Positions 9,883 through 21,773 of a stretch of DNA of 64,000 nt are shown piece after piece. The DNA is from Microvelia longipes (Eukaryota > Arthropoda > Insecta > Hemiptera > Veliidae), in assembly GCA_018340805.1 (NCBI GenBank), contig JACMZG010001863.1, forward strand, positions 21,356,085-21,420,084. Reading direction: 5' to 3'. The notes beneath the pieces were generated by a model. That model saw nothing but the letters and a program-made list of their open reading frames with translations. It made no database searches and was not told the origin of the DNA. The position numbers and the translations under genes are program-made. Numbering within the stretch: the first letter of the stretch is position 1; every line of letters begins with the position of its first letter.

Positions 9883-12800
9883 CTTAAGAATCAGTGGCAT
9901 ATACGCTTGACAGCAGTGACAGCGTAAAAAATAAATTAAAAAAAAGAGAAGAAAACCGCCCTAAATCTACTAAAATAAGAAAAAAAACTATTTAAGAACT
10001 TCTAGAAGACAGCACCAAGAAAGAAGAAGTCAGAAGAACAAAAAGAAATAGTAAAAAAATGCAAGAAAACAGCGGAGGACTAAACGAGGTAATGGAGACC
10101 AATCAACTTACTATGACGGACATACCAAATACACCAGAACAATATGACACACATGACATGGGTCCATACCATGTTATAATACAACACAAAAATACCAATT
10201 CTAATAAATAAGGAATATCAAGACTCCACCCCATGACGATAGGTAAACTATACATGAAACCTTAGGTTAAAAACAACGAAATTTACTCAAATAACCAGTA
10301 TTTCTGTGAACAAAATAAAAATAACACTTAATAATAGAATTAATGCAAACAAACTCATAACTTCCCAAACACTAAATGAAAATTATAACACATTCATACC
10401 AAAATCAATAATCTACAAAAAAGGGGTTGTTCGGGGAATTGAGCAATCCTTAACAGAATCAGAAATTTTACAAAATATGAATTTTTCAGAATACAAATAT
10501 AAAACTAATTAACGTTAAACGAATAACAAGAAAAGTGATTGACAACAATACACCAAAATTTATCCCCACACAATCAATATTTATAACAGTTAGAGGCCAA
10601 TCATTACCACCTATCTACACTTTGTGTGAGATGCCCAATTGAACCGTACATTCCCCGAGTCAATACAGTGTCAAATTGTCTCCGATTTGGACATAGAAAT
10701 TGATTGCAAAAGTTCTACCCGCTGTGAAACATGCGGGTTAAACCCTTCAACTCATGGAATAAATGATAAAAATGAGATACAACAATGCCCTTAAATAACT
10801 TCCCCCATTGTGTATTCACTGTAAACAAGGACATAAGACAACAAACTTAAAAGACTGTCCCGAATTTAAAAATACAAAAAAGCATTAAAGAAAACTATGG
10901 TACAAAATAATATATCTTTCGGCGAGGCAAAATACAATTAGTAACAAAACATATGCAACAGTCCTTTCAATCCGAACCAACTGAAACTATTCCCAACCTA
11001 ACCATAAATACTGAATCACGCAAATATCAATACAAACCTTACCAATCCCAAAAATAATCCTAAGCGCCAAAAAACTTCATCATATAGCCCCCGACAATAA
11101 ACTATATATACAACCCCTATAAACCCAAACAAACACCGGGAGGACTGATACAGTCAAATCCCTATAAACCAATGACCCCTACTGAAAACTATAATATTGA
11201 CATTAATCAACAACACATAATAAACATTATAACTGAAGTAACAAACAATATTTACAATTACACACAAACATTACACAACTCACATAGACGACATACATAA
11301 AAAACTTAATACATTCTAAACTCAACTCGCCATAACATGTCTTGGCCTCTTAACAAGACAAACAACCACTGCAGTGTCTTGAATGCTCGCAGTTTAACTT
11401 GCGAGCATTCAGGATACTGCAGTGGAACATTAGGTCAGCAAATAACAAAAACATTCTCTTGAACACCTCTTATTCACATCCAATATTGACATAGCATGTC
11501 TTTCTGAGACATGGTTTGACAACAAACTAATATCACCTTTAAAGGATATAATTACTATCTTTTAACAGACAAGACGACAGAAGGGTGTGGAGTCGCAATA
11601 TTAATTAAATCTAATATACAGTACAAACCACTCCATAACCTACCACACATACACACAGACATTATAGGAATACAAATAACATATAAACACTCAACATTAA
11701 ATATAATTTCATTATACAACCACCAACAAATAAAATAACGACAAACCAATGGCTTAATTTATTTAACTCTTTAACCACCCCATACCTAATATTAGGAGAC
11801 TTTAACAGCCATCACACGGCATGGGGATGTACTTATAGTGACTTAAAAGGAGACAACTTACTGACAGCAATTGAAGATACCAATACAATTGTTCTTAACA
11901 ATCACAACCAACCCTAATACCCAAAATAAATCAAAAACTAATCTGTAATGACCTTTCTCTAGCTTCTAACAATATTGCACGGACTTTACATGGACAATTT
12001 TAGACGACCCCATGGTTCAACCACCTCCCTATAATTAATGAAACAAACTTTTAATATACCTAAACTATACAGGGTATCCAGCAAGACGCTGGAATATTGA
12101 TAAAGCTAACTGGACAGAATACCATGACACTTTACTCACTTCGACACAAAAATATTATAGATAATCACATCCAACCAACTTACGATGAATTTATAACAAG
12201 ACATTAACGACGCATGCAAAAAATCTATCCCTGAATAAAGAAACGTAAAATTACTTCAATTCCGTACCCTAATTTAATTCATTGGTGGGACTCTAGTTGT
12301 GAACAAACTAAAAACGATCGTTATAATGCTTACCAAAATTACAATTTACTTACCCTAACTTACAAACTTTATTAGTTTCAAAAGAACAAATGCTAAATTT
12401 AACGAACATTAAAACGTAAACAAAAAGTGGTTGGAAAAAATATTGTGACAGCTTAAACTTTACAAAAAATTCCCCATCTTCTGTTTGGAAATCTTTTAGG
12501 AAAAATAAACAAACTGAAATTACTGACTCCATACTATACAGGACCATGGCTCGAAGACTTTAATGGACAAACTTGCCCTCCGGTCAGTTACAACAACTCC
12601 CACCCTATATCCCAACAATAATAATCACATACTGACCGAAAACTTTTACAATCAATGAATTAAATGCTGCAATAAAGCACAGTAATACTGCTTCCCGGGG
12701 CTTTGATAATATACACTATGACATGTACATCACTTACCAACAATATCAAAACAATTCTTTTAAATATATTTAATAATAATTTGGACTTCTCAACAAATCC

Positions 12801-15800
12801 CTGACTCATGGCGCACATACATAATACTCCCAATAAAAAAACCAGGAAAAACTGTGACATAGCTTCAAACATAGACCAATATCTTTATCATCTTGCATGC
12901 TGAAGACATTGAAAGATACTAAAAAAATAGATTAGAATGGTGGTTGGATCCAATAACAAACTGCCTTTTTCAACAAAGGGCTTCAGAAGAAATAAATCAA
13001 CCCTAGAAAGTCAAACACAACTAACAATATGACATACATAGTGCATTTACTAAAAAAAAAATCAGTATATAAGTCTCTTATTAGACATCACCGGAGCTTA
13101 TGCAATTAGATTTAACTATACTTTACCAGAAACTTTTACGGGACTAGACATACCAAACAAACTGCAAACTTTACATTAAATTAATAACTGACCGAATCCT
13201 TCTTTTTCGAATTAACGTCAATAGTCGAGTAGACTCACAAGACGAGGTGTCCCTCAAGGGCCATCTTAAGCCCACTTTATACTTAATACATACCTTGACT
13301 CTAGAACAAATTATAACCCCTCTGTAAAAACACTTCATTTGCTGACGACATACTATATATACTAAAACAGCAAAATGAATGACATGATAACCGAGCCTAA
13401 CTAACCTAAATACAAATACAAGAATGGACAAAACTTACTGGGTTAGAACTATCCAAGACATCTGAATGTTGCATCTTTACAAGAGAACCAAGTATCCTTT
13501 GATGACGAGATTCTTTTGACAACATTAAGAATAAAAGAGAAAAGAACTGTGTTAGGATTCTTTAGGACTCTACCTTGACCAAAAAACTGACATGGAAAGA
13601 CCATATAAATACAGTAGTCTCTAAATGTGAAAATACCTTAACATCATGAAAATGGTCAGCAAAAAGCATGGAGGTGACCCAAAAACTCTTATTACATTTT
13701 ATAGGGCAACATACGGCATGCATTAGACTTTGCCTCCCCCATTTCGGTAATGGCCAACAATACTTACTTACAAAACACCGTTTACAATACAGAGCTTTAA
13801 GATTATGTATGGGATATCTTAAATCCACACCAATAACAATAATACATACTGAGTGGGGAGGCTCAGAACCACCACGTAACATACGAAGACAATGATCTGA
13901 GACTGAAGACACTTCATCAAGATTATATCTCAACAATCTCCTTACTATACAACTATTGCAATTTAAACAACAAAATAAATAATAATCATGATACGGCGAC
14001 ATAAAACACCTCCATACATATAAATAGCTACAAACTATTACAGCCTCATCTCAACCAAAGTATAATAACCAACATAAATACTCCCAAACTATCAAATTTC
14101 TTTGTTGACATATCTACCAAACAATAACAATAAACATACCCTAAACTAACTTTCCGATACAACACAATACTTTCCATGAACAACATACAACTACATCCAC
14201 AACGCCCTACCTACTTAATATTACCCGACGGATCAAAACAACAAGACAAAACTGGTTACTCATATTATGACTTTAAACTAAAATTGGACAAGTTTTTCAT
14301 GCCCCACAGTACACTACATATTACATTAGAAAGCTTAGGAATCTTACAATCTCTTACATTATATAAAAACTATTACAGAAATACTCAAAACAAATACATA
14401 TTGCGTTGCGACACAAGGAATGACTTACAAAACTATCCAACATTTCACTCACTTGCAAATGGATCACAGTTATATATGCATATCTACAAGAATGTAAAGG
14501 AACTGCCAAACAGTACAAACAAATAGACTTTAGTATGGGTAAAATCACACTCTGGAGGTCCAGGGAAATGAAACAAGCTGATCTCCTTGCAAAGGAATCC
14601 AACAAGATCATCGAGCTATAAAATAACCTGCAAGTGATCTATATATCAGTATCAAAAAAAGAAAATGCTAGAAGACTGGAACACCAAACTCAACGAAGAA
14701 CCAGAAAGGGGAAAATTTTAAAGAAATCATCAGATATATTCCCGCTAAACCTTGGGTTCTGGGAAATCGAGACTGTCAAGAGAGATATTTGGTCTGCATA
14801 AAACAGATTAAAGAAGTCAACATGCCAGATGCATTAATATCACTACAAGATGGTTTAAGCGACTCCCCAGCATGCCACTCGCTGGCCCGACAATAGACGA
14901 AACAGAGAACACAGTACTACTAGACTGCACAAATTCAAGACAGAACGGACAAAATTATATCAAGATTTCAAACTTCAAGATATCAAGACAATACTGAAAA
15001 AATCAGACGTTGCTCTCTTCTCAATTTAAAAAAATATATAATACACTCAAATTTCGTAATAAATTAACATCCCCTTAGCCTCAAAAAAAAAATTTAGAGA
15101 CCAAACCTTAACAGTTAAACCCCCAAACGTAAAAAAAATAATAACTAACCTTTACACCCAGGACCCGCGTGTCCGATCAACCTGATTGAGGTTTTTGTGG
15201 TTCCCTCAATTTACAGGCGAATGCCAGGTTGAATCATTAAAGTCAGTCCACAGACTGCATAGGCAACCTTTTTGAAACTCCTGCAAACTACCTATACAAT
15301 ATAATCCTATTCAAAACACCACCAAAAATACCTTTGACAATCCCCCCCCCCCCCAAAAAAAATAAAAAATAAATAAAAAAATAAAATACCCAAACCAAAA
15401 AATATAAAATTATCCTTGACCCAACAACCCCCTCACACCCCAAAAAATAATCAAAATTTATACCACAAAAATAACAAATAAATAAATAAAATAAAGAGGC
15501 ACAAATTACCCTAATCAATAAATATAATATGGCTCCGGTATACACAAAATAAATATTGTATTACTTTTGCCAATAAAGAACTTGTTTAAAAAAAAAAAAA
15601 AAAGAATCAGTGGAGTCTAAACTGACCTGTCAAGATTTTTAAACTAAACGATAGACTGTAGAGTAAAGGATTGATTTTTGTACTAAGATTCAACTCTTTA
15701 GGATAAACACACTGAAAGCTATGATGATAACAAACACACACATACAGACAGCCAAGTTTATGAAAACCACTCAGGAGGCATTACACCTATAACTGACAAT

Positions 15801-18800
15801 TAAGGAGAAATCCCGATTTTGGATGTGAGTGCCAACACAAGACTTTTTCTATGTACCTACGCTAAAAATGGGGGTAAAACAAAAATATTTATTTGATTAT
15901 TTATAATAGACAAAAATAATAATTAAAATACTTCACAATATCAAGTACGACAAGAAAGTATCATGATTTCAAGATAAATGATTAAATGTAATACCGAAAT
16001 TTTGACATTGTAATGAAATGAAAGCTTACCTTGTCCAAAATCAAAAGAATTAAAACCAAAGGAACCAAAACTTTTCATCATCTCACTCATTTGGTGTTCA
16101 AAAAATTTGTGCATTTGTATTGCATCACCTGAGAAAATGTTGAAACCAAATGAACTTGGGCCGGATCTAAAAAAATAAGCTCAAATTAATGCTCTCTATA
16201 CTTATTAAATAAGGCCAAGGAACATAACATTTTTCATTAAAATAAATACTCCTAATATATTATTTGATAACATATCTCTGCAAATCTTTACCTCTGTAGA
16301 TTGGTTACTGCGCTTACTATAGATTAATTATCTTAAATTATTAAAAGACTGTGTAGGGGCTATGCCCTAATGGCTTTTAAAATGTTTTATTTTTTATTTA
16401 TTTATATTATTGAAACTGTCATATTAAAGTGATGTAGAAATTCTACAGTTTGGGTCGGGGCGGGGGACACAGTGGTCTAAACTCCCTGGTTTTAGGTGGT
16501 TCCGAGAAAAAACAGGAATTAGTTGCATCAACTACCGCACCGAGCGCTAGTTTTCACCTTGTCCCTTATCACTATTGTTATCAGTTTTAAATCGATACTT
16601 CTATTTATGTTATATACAAATGTAAACAGACGATTTTATCTTATTCATTGCCTTTTTTTTTTTAGTAGCTTATAAGACAATTTTTAGAAAATAGGATAAC
16701 GTGTGTTATGAATGAGACAACGAAGACGTAAATTAAATTTATAATTTCCCAGTTTGATGTTTGTTTACAAACATTTTGATGTTTGTCTACACAATCATGG
16801 TTATCACGATATCAGGTCTACTTAAAATTAAACACAGCGTTTTATTTTTATAACATTTTATGAAATTATACCTTTAAAATAATTAATACAATTTTTAACA
16901 TTGTTAAAGACCCTTTTAAATAATTTTAACCTTAGAATTGAAGAAATAATTATTTTATATATAGGGTACAAGTCAACTGACCCGCCACTAGCGGAGAAAG
17001 GGTGAACTTAGGGCAGGTCCATCTAAAGCAGCTAAAACCGGGGGAAGTTAGACACTGTGTCCCGCGCCCCCACCCCTACTGTATGAATTTCTACATCACT
17101 TTAGTCAATATATTTTCAAAATAGTTATTTTCCTTCAATATTAAAAAGTGTTGCTTCTTACGCGCATATAGGATAACTAATGCACCTATAAGTGCATCAA
17201 TAAATACTTTAAAAAAAAAAAAAAAACTTTAACCCGAATAGATTAAACTTGTGGCTCACCTGTAATCATTGTAGAGCTCATCAAATTCATCATCTTCATC
17301 AGGGTCATCTCCCCAGGGGGGGTTTCTAAACTTATTCACTGGATCTTCATGGTCACTAAAACATACATATTGTTACATATTTGACAGATGAACTTTAGGG
17401 TAAAAATAATTTAAAATAAATGTAAAAGTATAACATGGCTCATAAAAGATGAAAAAAGATTAGGACCATATGCAGACCTAAGAGTTACAGTCTATCGTTT
17501 AGTTTAAAAATCTTGACAGGTCAGTTTAGACACCACTTATTCTAAAGAAAAAAAATCCCTGCAAGAAAGGAGCGGGGAAAAAATATGTAAACAAATCAGG
17601 TTATTTTACCCGTATTTTCTAGGCCATGTTTCTTTACATTTCTTTTGTGTAGTTTTATTTTAAAATATCATTTTTAAGATTAATTTGAAAGTAGTTTTCA
17701 AAACAATGTAATTAAAAGAAGAAACACAAACAAGGTGAACGATTGCCGGGAAGAAGGTTTTTTCCCTACAGCAGTTATTGTGGTAGGGATTTTTTTTTCT
17801 CTTTTTAAGTGAGAGGTTGGCAGGGGCTTCTCTGATTAGTCAATCCTCAAAATACTTATGACCTTGGGGATTTTTAAACTAAACGATAGACTGTAGTTAG
17901 GCTCCCAAATTTTATTAAATAAACAAGTATGAGCTTGTCAAATTTTATTTGAAAAGTCTGCTTTTGAATAAAAAGTATTTCATAGAGTTTGAGAATGAAA
18001 CAAACATAATTAGTACATTAGACCATGACATATTTAAAAATGGTTAATGACTTCAAAGCCATTCAGACCCTTCACATAGTCCTGAGCGGATTCATTCACT
18101 TTTCTTTCCGACCATCCTACCATCATAAAGATAAATTACTAGAGAGGCATAGCCTATCTCAATACATTAAAACCTGGATAATCACTTTGGAGCCTTCAGG
18201 GGCTCAGTATAACCTCATTGCAATCTCCTTTAAGAATGAATTAAGGTTATAATGAATAAATTGTTTTCGGCTTCCAGCTATTTTATGTGTTTTGATTTGT
18301 ATTTTAAACATTCTACAACATAAGTTACTATATTTGTGTTGTTCATTTGATTACGTAGATAGTTGAAGGAGGTCAGGTTCCTTATTCTATGTTTCAAAAT
18401 TCAACCAATAGTAATATATCTCTGTCTGCCATCCTGCCAATTTTCACCATGACAATGAACGAACGAATCACAAAGATTCGTTACGCTCATCCTTTCTACT
18501 TCGGACTAGCTTCGCTCGTCCTCAGAATATACAAACTTAACAACAGCATAGTATGCAGTCAGACACGAACCGGATACAGTGTCAAACTCAATGAAACTGC
18601 TACACAAACTATCAAAAGGACCTAAACTTGCCGAACTTGAAAGGCTAAAAATATGCAAACACAGAATTACAGACAAGACAACTATTAACGAACAACTTTT
18701 TCATTTCGAACATTACTTTTTCGGTACTCAAACCAACAATTTGGTCAAAAAACAAAATCTGGAAAACCATGACTCCGTTACACATCATTATAAATACAAA

Positions 18801-19341
18801 GCATCATCATTATAAATACAATCCGTTACACAAAGCATCATAACGCCAGATGATTCACACGCACACCTGATTTCTCAGGGTCACGGCCTTGGCTTAGTAC
18901 ACATTCCCTATATAAACCCCTTCCTACTTCCTCCCTTATCTTCAGAGGGCTCGTCATGCTCATTGAGACTACACTGATATAACTTAATCAGTTGAGTGCT
19001 CGAGTGTCGCCCCCCCCCCCCCCCCTGTTGATGATGGAGCTATGCTGAAACCAGTCCAGGAATAATCATATCCATCAGCAAGTATTAACGGAAGCTGATT
19101 CTTCGATTATTTCTATAATCTTTGCTGGTGACTTTCGACCCTTGGGGACATAAATATCTTTTGTTGAAAATACCAGATGTATTAACAGTTGGAATACAGT
19201 AGTAAACTCACTTGTTGATTCTATTTTACTATACTTTAAAATAAATTATGCAATACTAATCAATGATTTATCATACCTATTCTTATTGTAGTGTTCTGAA
19301 TTTAAGCCCATAAAACTTCTAAAAAAATCTTGAATATTCAT
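6846..19341 (-). CDS. HAX1: HCLS1-associated protein X-1 (HAX1)
   Basis: Mitochondrial protein that protects against apoptosis; in vertebrates it supports the protease HTRA2 and the disaggregase CLPB. Seven minus-strand exons: 19277-19341, 17260-17355, 16030-16166, 8582-8735, 8072-8201, 7396-7549 and 6846-6988. They join in frame to 292 residues (human 279). The N-terminus MNIQDFFRSFMGL matches the family's short aromatic start. Residues about 38-48 are the acidic run (DDPDEDDEFDE). Exon 3 is Phe/Gly-rich (SFGFN repeats). Exon 5 has QPKSFSRSFTSRV, the counterpart of the vertebrate PKSYFKSISVTK segment. Exon 6 (RVEERVREW) matches the following VEERRTV block. The C-terminus is GIFSPLFRLFS. The 7.3-kb intron between exons 3 and 4 carries nested transposons. 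The start at 19341 is the only sensible Met. Confidence 0.93.
7218..7241. repeat. 24-bp perfect palindrome
   Basis: Perfect dyad with arm AGAAACACTTAA and no spacer, in the last HAX1 intron. Function unknown; it may be the junction of a vanished foldback element. Confidence 0.8.
7651..7686. repeat. Perfect 14-bp hairpin in a HAX1 intron
   Basis: The arm TTAGACCTCTTGGT (7651-7664) pairs exactly with 7673-7686 across an 8-nt loop. It lies in the intron between HAX1 exons 5 and 6 and would fold in either strand's RNA. Confidence 0.8.
9841..9882. repeat. Poly-T tract of 42 bases
   Basis: Uninterrupted T run inside the interrupted MITE, just after the conserved cttgcaggga block. The equivalent places in the other MITE copies have short, mixed T runs. 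It reads as an expanded homopolymer, not a retroelement tail, because the LINE next door is in the opposite sense and has its own A tail. Confidence 0.8.
9898..15601 (+). mobile_element. Degenerate I-clade-like non-LTR retrotransposon (LINE) with A tail
   Basis: The element is flanked by a perfect 12-bp duplication, AAGAATCAGTGG, at 9886-9897 and 15602-15613. It ends in a poly-A tail (15588-15601). ORF1 remnants run from about 10059, including KGVVRGIEQSLTESEIL and CCHC-like knuckles near 10675-10865. Endonuclease remnants follow (LSETWFD near 11500; GDFNSHHTAWG near 11800). Reverse transcriptase motifs are near 13085 (LDITGAY), 13245 (a frameshifted RRGVPQG block) and 13340 (FADDILY). An RNase H-like DGSK segment lies near 14220. 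The gag knuckles plus downstream RNase H point to the I/R1 group. Every frame is broken by stops and shifts, so it is inactive. About 5.7 kb is near full length. Confidence 0.9.
11366..11425. repeat. Inverted duplication inside the LINE endonuclease region
   Basis: Positions 11366-11391 and 11400-11425 are inverted copies matching at 24 of 26 bases, around an 8-nt spacer. The left arm encodes the conserved SVLNARSL start of the endonuclease domain, so the right arm is a flipped copy of that coding segment. Confidence 0.75.
16425..17103. mobile_element. MITE family F, full copy
   Basis: The left end TAAAGTGATGTAGAAATTC and right end GAATTTCTACATCACTTTA are inverted. The next 30 bp also pair (cagt..ggg..gcgggggacacagt against actgtgtcccgc...). 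About 680 bp, AT-rich inside, no coding capacity. It sits in HAX1 intron 2. One terminus recurs at 3890-3984. Confidence 0.75.
17488..17893 (-). mobile_element. Mariner-type MITE, copy 1 (complete)
   Basis: A 406-bp element flanked by TA on both sides (17486-17487, 17894-17895), with CAGTCTATCGTTTAGT termini in inverted orientation. It is non-coding and inverted relative to copies 2 and 3. It lies in HAX1 intron 1. Confidence 0.85.
18105..18530 (+). repeat. Dispersed repeat B, copy 1, with a repeat-A-like tail
   Basis: Matches 53377-53710 and, more weakly, 53990-54310. Shared blocks are cctatctcaatacatt, ggctc, cctcattg, ttaaggttata, tgtttcaaaattcaacc and gccaccct/gccatcct. The last 50 bp (cgctcatcctttctactt, cgctcgtcctcagaatata) resemble a block of repeat A. 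In HAX1 intron 1. Confidence 0.6.
18940..19090 (+). repeat. Dispersed repeat E, copy 2, with a 16-C tract
   Basis: Inverse of the copy at 5430-5590. It contains a run of 16 C (19010-19025) where the other copy has a short ggcgggtc segment. Non-coding. Confidence 0.55.
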
Positions 19342-20070
19342 TTTATTTTCCAATAAACTTTGATTTACAGACTAAATTCAAACTCAGCAAACCACAACTC
19401 TAAAACAAATATTTAGAGCAATAAGTCAATTAAAACAAAATAAGGACATAACAGTACTTTGCCAATTATCTCACAGCTGTTGTACTGTATAAATGCATTC
19501 TATTAAATTAAGTGATAGCTATATTAAATCCAATGTTAAACAAATAAGTATTTAGTCAATTACAATCCAATTTACTCACATTTCGAGAGAAAATTTGAGG
19601 ATATTTTATATATTTTTTTACGTCGCAAATCGTTTCACAACAAACTTATCACTATAACTTCTTCTTCTTTTTCTTATATTGATAAATCAAAAATGCCAAT
19701 TTTTTATTAAAATAATTTCTATACAAAGAATTACATTTTTAAAGACTGCATTGTAAGTAAGCCCCGAACCAAAATACATTTCGTGGCGTGGTTGTTACAA
19801 CTATTAAATAGATTATTTATAATAAGAATGTTGACACGTAATATATGTAAATTTTAAAAGTTCATATAAATTAATAACACAAAATATTAGTTATTACGTC
19901 AACTTATTGTTTTTTTTTGCAAAACTCATAAATTAAAAATTAATTTTACTAATTTAAACAGCAATTAATTATTAAATATTAATTAATTATTCTTATTTAA
20001 CACATTTTAATGTTAAATATTTCAACAATTATATTATATTTAAAATAATTGTTATATTTAAGATAATAAC

Positions 20071-20312
20071 ATACATACATGTACGTACGTACATACATAC
20101 ATACGAACGTATGTATGTACACATGTACATATGTACACATATACAAATGTCATATACGTACATATATACACATATACGTACATACATGTATGTACGTACG
20201 TATGTACATACATACGTACGTACATACATACATACGTACATCCGAATGATACGAACGTACGTACGTACATACATACGTAAGTTAATCCGTATATACGTAC
20301 CTGCGTACATAC
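20071..20312. repeat. TACGTACATA-type microsatellite
   Basis: About 240 bp of interrupted 4-bp units (acat, acgt, atgt). It is partly self-complementary, so both strands give long Tyr/Val/Arg-rich open stretches that are not genes. Confidence 0.85.
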
Positions 20313-20501
20313 GAATTACCTCTTTGTTGTTGTGTTGTTGACTGCAAATAACAATTTGTGCTAATTTTCATTAATACATTTAAAATTTGAACACAAATCA
20401 GGTAGATAACATTGATGTCTAACAGTAGTTATGTATGCACCAAGTTAGATGAAAAATAAATCGTTGAGTGAATATAAATACTCTTTGACATTAACCAAAA
20501 A

Positions 20502-21055
20502 AGCGTGCAAATTACGGAAATAGGCTTCATTTATCACAAATCCGGCTAATTACTGAAAATTTGGAAAAAAACTGACGCACTTCAAAAATTTCCCATAAGC
20601 GTTAATGATAAAAAAAAGTTTGTTGGTGATCCAATGTCCAGAGGGACCTAGAAGGCCGTGGATATTCGACCGCGCCTTATCTTAAGGGCTATCCTGTTAT
20701 ACTACCCCCTCCACCATCTTGACTGACGTCATAACAAATGATTATTAAATATTCCATTTTATTTTTATTAAAATTAATTTATAGTTTTTTAACAAATATA
20801 TTTAAATTAAATTAATAATTATAATTATTTCTTTATGTTAGATATAACTCAAAATAATCATAAGGCGCGGTCGAATTATCCACGGTCTTCTAGATCCCTT
20901 CTGTTGATTTGGACATCGGATCTCCAACAAACACTTCCTAATCATTGTTTCTTATGGGAAATTTTTGAGTTGCTTTAGTTTTTTCAAAATTTTCAGTAAT
21001 TAGCCGGATTTGTGTTGAATGAAGCTTCTTTTCGTAATCTAGAATGTTGTACGCT
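20502..21055. mobile_element. MITE with very long terminal inverted repeats
   Basis: The left arm 20502-20692 and right arm 20866-21055 are inverted copies. Common blocks include aatccggctaattactgaaa, aaaaatttcccataag, gatccaatgtcca against gatccgatgtcca, and gaccgcgcctta. Only about 170 bp of AT-rich DNA lies between. No coding capacity. The ends read agcgt...acgct. Confidence 0.75.
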
Positions 21056-21129
21056 CACTGCGAGTACTTAAGCTTATGATTTTAAATGAGCACCAGTGGA
21101 GTTGTTCATAATTAAGGGAACGAAGAAAA

Positions 21130-21215
21130 GAGTCTCTCCACAAAACTATAATTTATTCAAAGCGCTTTCAACCTAACATGAGGCCATCATCAGTGCCAGA
21201 TATAATAGAAAGAAT
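21130..21215 (+). mobile_element. Solo terminus of the foldback element seen at 41537-42110
   Basis: Reads gagtctctccacaaaac, then aaagcgctttcaacct and gaggccatcatcagtgc, matching both ends of the element in a GANAB intron. No second end was found nearby. Confidence 0.6.
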
Positions 21216-21370
21216 AAACGGCTAAGAGAAAGACATTAAAGGTAAATGTCTTTCCACAAGTCAAACTGTGGAATTCGCAGTTTTCCTTCTCTTCTTTTTC
21301 GACTCGACGATGTCGGTGAGTCCGTCCGTCTATACGACCCACCTTCGCTGGATACCTTCCTCCGTGGGAT

Positions 21371-21667
21371 CAGGCGCAGATCTAGCCCAAATTTTTAGGG
21401 GGGGGCGATTAATGAGGGCTTAATATAACTCAATTAATTTCGCATGAGGCTGCAGGTGCTTTAATGAGGGCTTAGTATAACTTGAGATACTTCTACTTAA
21501 TAGTAGCATCCAAAAAATTATCAAAGATGCAAGTAAAGCAAGCTAAAAAGAGTTTTAGCGAATTCCATTAATTAAATAATGGGAATTCCCATTATGGAAA
21601 TGACACTTATGAGGTTAATTGGACAACAGATTTTGAGGGGGTATGTTGTCCAAATAAATATGGAAAA

Positions 21668-21711
<44 letters not shown>

Positions 21712-21737
21712 ATATATTAATATATATGTGTGTGTGT

Positions 21738-21773
<36 letters not shown>

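Larger units (their letters stand above)
9506..15658 (+). mobile_element. Mariner-type MITE, copy 2 (interrupted by a LINE)
   Basis: Starts CAGTCTATCG after TA (9504-9505) and ends CGATAGACTG before TA (15659-15660), the signature of TA-targeting Tc1/mariner elements. It matches 17488-17893 (inverse orientation) and 57336-57834. The interior is non-coding. Without the LINE it is about 437 bp. Its T tract (9841-9882) is 42 T long, whereas the other two copies have only a short tract there. Confidence 0.85.
8790..15882 (+). mobile_element. Unclassified repeat A, copy split by nested insertions
   Basis: The two halves, 8790-9505 and 15659-15882, are collinear with the uninterrupted copy at 34745-35545. 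Shared blocks in order are ggtayggggtacctcgg, cgctcatcctc, cttcgctcgtcctcag-like, aaactyggcacat, gacgncataaa, then (after the interruption) gatttttgtac, acacacacatanagaca, gaaaacyactcag and ccgnttttggat. No open frame or termini were recognised, so it is called only a repeat. The interruption is a mariner-type MITE holding a LINE. Confidence 0.65.

Noticed and set aside
13562..14611. Several 75-146 codon frames
   Set aside because: Fragments and antisense shadows of the decayed LINE polyprotein, not separate genes.
20029..20341. Tyr/Val/Arg/Thr-rich open stretches on both strands
   Set aside because: They are translations of the TACGTACATA-type microsatellite.
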